Of a DNA stretch of 6,161 nt, positions 1 through 4,115 are shown piece after piece (within the stretch, counting starts at the first letter, position 1; every line of letters begins with the position of its first letter). The stretch is taken from NCBI GenBank assembly GCA_902783995.1, contig CACZTG010000093.1:1-6161 (forward strand), written 5' to 3'. The position numbers and the translations under genes were made by a program. The notes beneath the pieces are model-generated. The model was not told the DNA's origin. It made no database searches and saw only the letters and a list, made by a program, of their open reading frames with translations. This DNA comes from an uncultured Ruminococcus sp. GTDB lineage: Bacteria > Bacillota_A > Clostridia > RUG12999.

Positions 1-27
1 CAATTAAATAGAAAATCAAAAAAATGT

Positions 28-53
28 ATTTTCTTATATAATAATAAGAAAAT
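28..53. repeat. AT-rich inverted repeat near left edge
   Basis: A perfect arm pair, ATTTTCTTAT (28-37) and ATAAGAAAAT (44-53), surrounds a 6-nt loop. It would make a 10-bp but AT-dominated stem, so it is weak as RNA. It lies upstream of the strong terminator at 87-120 and could be part of the 3' untranslated end of a transcript entering from the left. It has no T-tract after it. Such a repeat could also arise by chance in DNA this AT-rich. Confidence 0.4.
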
Positions 54-86
54 TGCTTGCGTTAGACCGAGTTTGTCAGCGCTCTG

Positions 87-120
87 GAGACTGTTGCATA
101 ACGCAATAGTCTCGTTTTTT
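87..120 (+). terminator. Rho-independent terminator of an upstream transcript
   Basis: The arms GAGACTGTTGC (87-97) and GCAATAGTCTC (103-113) pair over 11 bp with one G-T wobble (93/107). The loop is 5 nt. A G and six T residues (115-120) follow directly, then ATATAT. This is the standard intrinsic terminator layout in the plus direction. On the minus strand no T-tract follows the hairpin, so it is one-directional. The gene it serves lies to the left of the window; the 86 bases before it show no recognisable coding end. It separates that transcript from the transporter operon. Confidence 0.88.
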
Positions 121-291
121 ATATATGTAAACCCACGGATAATGATATGTATCCCAATAATCAGGCACTTTTTGATACATCATTGTATAGGGAATAAATA
201 TTATACCCTTACTATAAACTATTGCATTTTATTAAATATATTGCAATTTTTTAAAAATAATAAATGCGCAATCATTCCGAAAATATAAATA
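121..291. other. Non-coding AT-rich spacer with two inverted repeats
   Basis: No credible gene is seen here on either strand. The reading frame that stays open across it encodes low-complexity residues and would run through the terminator hairpin. Two imperfect palindromes are present. In one, ATGA/TCAT and TGTATC/GATACA (outer ends 142 and 183) pair with a 2-nt bulge. In the other (189-209), AGGG/CCCT and ATAA/TTAT pair around a central ATA with one A-A mismatch. Either could be a regulator binding site, but neither matches an operator I can name. Confidence 0.55.
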
Positions 292-320
292 TTGTTTTTT
301 TTTGAATTGTGTGTTAATAT
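292..320 (+). promoter_or_regulatory. Candidate sigma-A promoter of the transporter operon
   Basis: A weak -35 hexamer TTGTTT (292-297) is separated by 17 nt from TAATAT (315-320). The -10 is preceded by TG at 312-313, giving an extended -10 of the form TGnTAATAT, which can compensate for a poor -35. The DNA just upstream is very AT-rich, as in an UP element. Transcription would start near 327 and give a leader of about 227 nt. In DNA this AT-rich, promoter-like hexamers are common, so this is only the best candidate seen. No cre-like catabolite-repression site was recognised nearby. Confidence 0.35.
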
Positions 321-481
321 AAAATCGTAGAACAAAGTATTAATGCTTTGCCTGTTTTGACTTATCCGGTCCGAACAGGTTTCAGTCATTGATATTTCGT
401 TGTTTTTTACATTATCGGTTTTGATGGGTTTTGCTCGCCCTCAACCTCTGCGGCATGATTTAAAGTCATATTTTTAAATTC

Positions 482-510
482 ACAGAAATTTATCTTGTAC
501 AAATTTCTGT
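482..510. repeat. Perfect 10-bp inverted repeat, operator or hairpin
   Basis: ACAGAAATTT (482-491) and AAATTTCTGT (501-510) are exact reverse complements around a 9-nt centre. The right part of that centre, with the first bases of the right arm, forms the small palindrome TTGTACAA (495-502). The repeat ends 43 nt before the GTG start of the first permease. It could be a dimeric regulator's binding site, or an RNA hairpin in the leader. No T-tract follows, so it is not itself an intrinsic terminator. An alternative pairing, TAAATT (475-480) with AATTTA (487-492), would exclude this hairpin. Confidence 0.6.
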
Positions 511-542
511 TCGGATTTGATACGTCAAGTTAAAAATATTAT

Positions 543-548
543 GAAAGG
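543..548 (+). promoter_or_regulatory. Ribosome binding site of the first permease
   Basis: GAAAGG (543-548) is the only Shine-Dalgarno-like sequence before the first permease, and it leaves the start codon open. GTG at 554 lies 5 nt after it, while the in-frame ATG at 563 lies 14 nt after it. GAAAGG pairs with the distal part of the anti-SD sequence (GAAAGGAGG), so the effective spacing is about 3 nt shorter than the raw count. That makes the ATG at 563 a real competitor. Confidence 0.55.
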
Positions 549-553
549 CATAA

Positions 554-1504
554 GTGTTTGTAATGAGAGAAGAAAGAAAAGAAAAAGTTAAGCAAAAAAA
601 TCATGGCTTTGCGCTGTACTGGAAAAATATGAGCGCTTATTATATGATGCTTATTCCGGGACTTATTTTGATATTTATTTTCAGATTTTGTCCGCTTTAC
701 GGAATGCTTGTGGCATTTAAAGACTACGATATGTTCAGGGGCTTTGCGGAAAGTCCGTGGGTGGGGCTTAAGTGGTTTAAAATTTTGTTTAAATCGAGAG
801 ATTTCCTTAATATACTTCGGAACACTTTGGCAATAAGCTTTCTTGACCTTATTTTTGTTTTTTTCGGGTCGATACTTTTTGCTATATTGATTAATGAAAT
901 CAGGAGTAAAAAATATAAAAGAGTTGTACAGACTATTTCATATTTGCCTCATTTTCTTTCGTGGGTTGTTGTAGGCGGACTTATAATTCAGCTTCTTTCC
1001 TCGGACAGCTTTCTTGTAAGAAGCGTATCGAAAATGCTTGGCACAGCACCTGCAAACATACTTCTTAATCAGAAATATTTTTTCCCTGTTGTGGTAGTGG
1101 GAGAAATGTGGAAAAGCATAGGCTGGGGAACAATTTTGTTCCTTGCCGCAATGTCAGGAATTTCTCCCGAACTTTATGAGGCTGCTCGTATCGACGGAGC
1201 GGGCAAATTCAGGCAGATAATTCATATAACTTTGCCCGGCATAAAATTCATCATGGTAATACAGCTTCTTATGAGGATAGGCAGTATAATGAACGTCGGC
1301 TTTGAAAAGGTTTTCGTTTTACAGAACAGTATGATTTTAGATGTTGCCGAGGTTTTCAGTACATACAATTATAAAGTGGGAATAGGACAATGGAATATGA
1401 GCTTTTCGACAGCGCTTTCATTCTTTGAGTCACTTACAAACTTCATACTTGTGTTTGTTTTTGACAGAATAGCAAAGCTGCTCGGAGAAGAAGGCTTAAT
1501 GTAG
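554..1504 (+). CDS. lplB: LplB-type ABC sugar transporter permease
   Basis: One of two inner-membrane permease subunits of a CUT1-type ABC importer. The 316-residue length fits LplB-like proteins. A basic, lysine-rich N-terminus is followed by about six hydrophobic segments, near residues 30-48, 88-113, 126-148, 176-200, 229-248 and 283-305. The EAA loop that docks the ATPase is clear at about residues 206-230, with EAARIDGAG and then ITLPGI. The N-terminal stretch IPGLILIFIFRFCPLYGM and the FKDYDMFRGF region are typical of the LplB group. The start is either GTG at 554 or the in-frame ATG at 563, which removes three residues. The second permease follows after 18 nt, indicating co-transcription and probable heterodimer formation. 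The symbol is at family level; the substrate cannot be read from the sequence. Confidence 0.93.
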   Translation: MFVMREERKEKVKQKNHGFALYWKNMSAYYMMLIPGLILIFIFRFCPLYGMLVAFKDYDMFRGFAESPWVGLKWFKILFKSRDFLNILRNTLAISFLDLIFVFFGSILFAILINEIRSKKYKRVVQTISYLPHFLSWVVVGGLIIQLLSSDSFLVRSVSKMLGTAPANILLNQKYFFPVVVVGEMWKSIGWGTILFLAAMSGISPELYEAARIDGAGKFRQIIHITLPGIKFIMVIQLLMRIGSIMNVGFEKVFVLQNSMILDVAEVFSTYNYKVGIGQWNMSFSTALSFFESLTNFILVFVFDRIAKLLGEEGLM

Positions 1505-1505
1505 G

Positions 1506-1516
1506 AAAGGCGGTGA
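1506..1516 (+). promoter_or_regulatory. Strong ribosome binding site of the second permease
   Basis: AAAGGCGGTGA (1506-1516) differs by one base from AAAGGAGGTGA, the complement of the 16S rRNA 3' end. It stands 6 nt before the ATG at 1523 and begins two bases after the stop of the first permease. This fixes the start of the second permease and supports independent strong initiation within the operon. Confidence 0.8.
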
Positions 1517-1522
1517 AGGCTT

Positions 1523-2416
1523 ATGAACAGAATGACCAAATCGGAACGTATATTTAATATTTTAAATAACATTTTTATGGGACTTATAATTATTATAATG
1601 GTTTATCCTTTATTAAATCAGATTGCAATTTCTTTAAGCAGCGATTCCGCCATACTTGCAGGAAAGGTAAATCTGATTCCCAAAGGACTGACGCTTGTTG
1701 CGTATAAAGACGTTGTTATGGATAAGAGCTTTGTCGGTGCTTTTAAAAATACACTGATTTACACATTAATATGTACATTTATTCAGATTGTGTTTACAAT
1801 GACCTTTGCGTATCCGCTTTCAAAAAAAGCGTTAAAGGGAAGAGGCGTAATAATGACAATACTTGTCTTTTCGATGATGTTTGGAACAGGCGGTCTTATA
1901 CCCAACTATCTGCTTATTAAAAACCTTCATCTGGTAAATACATACTGGGCATTAATGCTGCCGGGCGCAATTAATATCTGGAATGTAATTGTTTTTAAAA
2001 GCTTTTTCCAGCAAATACCCGAAAGCCTTGAAGAGGCGGGGAAGATTGACGGCGCGGGAGTGTGGACAATTTTTTTAAGAATAGTTCTACCGCTTTCCAA
2101 GCCGGTAATAGCGGCGCTGACCTTGTTTACGGCAATAGCGGCATGGAGTACTTTTTTCCAGGCGCTGATTTATGTGACATCTCCCGAAAAGAAGCTTTTA
2201 CAGGTTTATCTTAACGATATTTTGCAGGCAAATATTATTCCTGCGTCGCAGCAAACGGATTTTTTGGTTGACGCGGCCGCAAATCTTGAAAGAACAAACG
2301 GTGACGCGCTGAAAGCGGCGTGTCTTATATGTACAATGCTTCCTGTTACGCTGATATATCCGTTTGTACAAAAGTATTTTATGGCGGGTCTTATGATAGG
2401 CTCCGTTAAAGGATAA
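1523..2416 (+). CDS. lplC: YtcP/LplC-type ABC sugar transporter permease
   Basis: Second inner-membrane permease subunit of the importer, 297 residues and thus full length for the family. Hydrophobic segments lie near residues 15-37, 75-97, 108-130, 140-160, 192-213 and 266-283. The EAA loop is at about residues 167-190, with EEAGKIDGAG followed by IVLPLSKP. The C-terminus, QKYFMAGLMIGSVKG, is the conserved tail of the YtcP/LplC group. The periplasmic-side N-terminal region (LSSDSAILAGKVNLIPKGLT) is also typical. It should pair with the preceding LplB-like subunit and an ATPase encoded elsewhere. The solute-binding protein starts 38 nt after its stop. The gene symbol is given at family level: lplC and ytcP cannot be told apart here. 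Confidence 0.93.
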   Translation: MNRMTKSERIFNILNNIFMGLIIIIMVYPLLNQIAISLSSDSAILAGKVNLIPKGLTLVAYKDVVMDKSFVGAFKNTLIYTLICTFIQIVFTMTFAYPLSKKALKGRGVIMTILVFSMMFGTGGLIPNYLLIKNLHLVNTYWALMLPGAINIWNVIVFKSFFQQIPESLEEAGKIDGAGVWTIFLRIVLPLSKPVIAALTLFTAIAAWSTFFQALIYVTSPEKKLLQVYLNDILQANIIPASQQTDFLVDAAANLERTNGDALKAACLICTMLPVTLIYPFVQKYFMAGLMIGSVKG

Positions 2417-2454
2417 TTAAAAAAATTTTAAGTACAGAGAAAGGATTTTTTATT

Positions 2455-4053
2455 ATGAAAAAAAGAGTTATTGCATTAATTACTGCGGCGATTATGGTAT
2501 TACCTTTTGCAGGCTGCGGAGAAAAAAAGCAGAGTAACGGTTCTGACGATTTTAACAATGCTCCCGTTGTTCGTTTTGCTGTAAGAAATGCTTATGAAAA
2601 AGCACTCGGCGCAACCGGAGACGATGTTATGGATAATCCTTATATCCGTTATATATATGAAAAAACGGGTATAAGAGTTGAACCGGTGCTTCTTTCCGCC
2701 AACGACAGTGAATCAAGTCAGCAGCTTGCGGTAAAACGTGCCGGCGGTGAGCAGATTGATTTGATATTGGACTGGGATATAAGACAGGCATATATGCAGT
2801 CTGGTCTTACAATAAAGCTTAATGATTTGCTTGAACAGTATAAAGATAAAATCCCCAACCTGCTTGAAAATATCACCGATGAGGCATGGAACGGATTAAG
2901 CAAGCGCGGAGAAATATGGGGTATTCCGGGGCGTTATGTTTTGCCGACTCCCGAAATATTTTACGTTTATTTCAGAAAAGACTGGATGGATAAATTAGGT
3001 CTTAAAATGCCGGAAAATACTGATGAGCTCGGAGAAATAATGAGAGCGTTTACGGAAGACGACCCGGACGGAAACGGAGTAAATGACACTTATGCGCTTG
3101 TTCACAACGGCGATAATACCGTAAACTCGCTTATGCTGCTTTTTGGCTGTAATTCATGGAACGAGGTTTACGAAAACGGCAGATTTGAAAACGGCGTTAT
3201 GACAGACAGAGCGAGAGAAGCGTTTAAAATACTCAGAAAATGGGATAAAGCAGGATACATAAATCATGACGGTATAGCTGATACAAAAGCGTTTGACAAT
3301 CTTATCACCTCAAACAGAGCGGGAATTGTCCTCGGAAGTCCGGGAAAGCTTTTGCAGTATCAGAATGCTCTTCGTGACAACGGCTTTGTCGATGCGGAAT
3401 GGGAGCTTTGTGAAACTCAGATTAAAAGCACCGTTGACGGAATTTTCTGGGGCATGAGAGCAAAAGGCAAGAATCACGCAAGCGCAACAAGCATTACCTC
3501 AATGGCAAAGGATTACGACAGTATTTTTAAGCTTTTGAACTGGGTATATTCTGAGGAAGGTACGTTTTTCTTCTCATACGGTCTTGAGGGAAGAGAATAT
3601 AAGATGGTTGACGGTAAACCGCAGGTAGATGAAGCCTATATGAAGGATAAGAGTTATTTAAAGATGTTCAATTTCGGCAAATCATATAATCACTATTATA
3701 AGGATTTGGCTCTTGCAGCATACGGAAACAATGATTTTGCGGAAAAATACGTTGATGAAGCGGTAAATAATTATGACCACTATATAGGTAAGCAGTTCGG
3801 TTTACAAATTAAGTTTGATTACCCTGACCTTAAGGAATTCACAGATTATCCCGATTGGAGAAAAGGTGTTTCCTCAAATATGATGAAGTTTGTTGCGGGC
3901 GACCTCGATCCGGCAGATGACGCGACATGGAAAAAATATATTGAAGACTGTAATTCTTACGGTTTGAGAAAGCTTTTAGATGCTGCACTTAAAGCGTATA
4001 ACGAGGATACGGTAAGACCTGACAAGGTAAATCTTGAAGAATATTATAAATAA
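2455..4053 (+). CDS. Lipoprotein solute-binding protein of the LplA/YtcQ type
   Basis: Extracellular substrate-capture component of the importer, 532 residues. The N-terminus MKKRVIALITAAIMVLPFAGC is a lipoprotein signal peptide, with cysteine 21 as the predicted lipidated residue. The lipobox is F-A-G-C, with Phe at -3 rather than the usual Leu. A flexible linker (about 22-36) leads into a type-1-like binding fold. Family hallmarks include FRKDWMDKLGLKMPENTDEL (173-192), the Asp/Asn-rich loop DDPDGNGVNDTY (202-213), which resembles a calcium-binding loop, and NWVYSEEGTFFFSYGLEGREY (362-382). The aromatic-rich stretch 401-445 may line the ligand cleft; this is inference. AGAAAGGAT (2438-2446) is a good ribosome site for this ATG. 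It is the third gene of the operon, after both permeases. The likely ligand is an oligosaccharide, but no residue proves this. Confidence 0.93.
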   Translation: MKKRVIALITAAIMVLPFAGCGEKKQSNGSDDFNNAPVVRFAVRNAYEKALGATGDDVMDNPYIRYIYEKTGIRVEPVLLSANDSESSQQLAVKRAGGEQIDLILDWDIRQAYMQSGLTIKLNDLLEQYKDKIPNLLENITDEAWNGLSKRGEIWGIPGRYVLPTPEIFYVYFRKDWMDKLGLKMPENTDELGEIMRAFTEDDPDGNGVNDTYALVHNGDNTVNSLMLLFGCNSWNEVYENGRFENGVMTDRAREAFKILRKWDKAGYINHDGIADTKAFDNLITSNRAGIVLGSPGKLLQYQNALRDNGFVDAEWELCETQIKSTVDGIFWGMRAKGKNHASATSITSMAKDYDSIFKLLNWVYSEEGTFFFSYGLEGREYKMVDGKPQVDEAYMKDKSYLKMFNFGKSYNHYYKDLALAAYGNNDFAEKYVDEAVNNYDHYIGKQFGLQIKFDYPDLKEFTDYPDWRKGVSSNMMKFVAGDLDPADDATWKKYIEDCNSYGLRKLLDAALKAYNEDTVRPDKVNLEEYYK

Positions 4054-4064
4054 TTCAAAAACTT

Positions 4065-4092
4065 CTGTGCCGTGGGCACACCCGCTGCACAG
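4065..4092 (+). other. Intercistronic GC-rich hairpin after the binding protein
   Basis: CTGTGC (4065-4070) pairs with GCACAG (4087-4092). Inside, GTGGG (4072-4076) pairs with CCCGC (4081-4085), with one G-T wobble, across the loop CACA; one C/T mismatch separates the helices. An alternative compact hairpin, TGTGCC/GGCACA (4066-4080), uses the same bases. No T-tract follows on the plus strand, so full termination is unlikely. The probable role is protection of the upstream mRNA or partial uncoupling, which would give more binding protein than downstream product. On the minus strand the hairpin is followed within a few bases by TTTTT, so a weak antisense terminator is possible. Confidence 0.65.
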
Positions 4093-4115
4093 TTGAATAA
4101 CGAGAGGAAATGGTC

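Larger units (their letters stand above)
327..553 (+). promoter_or_regulatory. Potentially structured 5' leader of the operon
   Basis: This gene-free stretch before the first permease holds successive potential stem-loops. These are CAAAGTA/TGCTTTG at 333-350; CCTGTTT/GAACAGG enclosing GAC/GTC at 351-379; a stem with TTGA-GGGT against GCCC-TCAA and one bulged T at about 421-444; a weak ATGATT/AAGTCAT-type stem at 455-469 followed by ATTTTT; and a perfect 10-bp inverted repeat at 482-510. The spacing suggests a folded leader with possible attenuation. I recognise no known riboswitch or T-box consensus in it. Its extent depends on the uncertain start site near 327. Confidence 0.4.

Noticed and set aside
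87..120. Possible insertion-sequence end, because similar hairpins can occur near transposases
   Set aside because: No transposase, terminal repeat partner or target duplication is visible; the hairpin with its T-tract is fully explained as a terminator.
73..288. Plus-strand open frame of 71 codons starting with TTG
   Set aside because: It runs through the terminator hairpin and T-tract at 87-120, has no ribosome site, and encodes low-complexity Ile/Asn/Lys/Tyr-rich sequence typical of translated AT-rich spacer.
517..545. Promoter-like pair TTGATA (517-522) and TATGAA (540-545)
   Set aside because: The 17-nt spacing is good, but transcription would begin near the start codon and remove the only ribosome site, so the candidate at 292-320 is preferred.
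541..591. Short plus-strand frame starting with ATG at 541, 16 codons
   Set aside because: It has no ribosome site before it, overlaps the permease start in another frame, and its own first codons contain the GAAAGG site that serves the permease.
1369..1572. Minus-strand open frame spanning the junction of the two permease genes
   Set aside because: It is antisense to two clearly conserved coding regions and to the strong ribosome site between them.
2718..2903. Minus-strand open frame of 61 codons
   Set aside because: It lies wholly inside the binding-protein gene and shows no motif.
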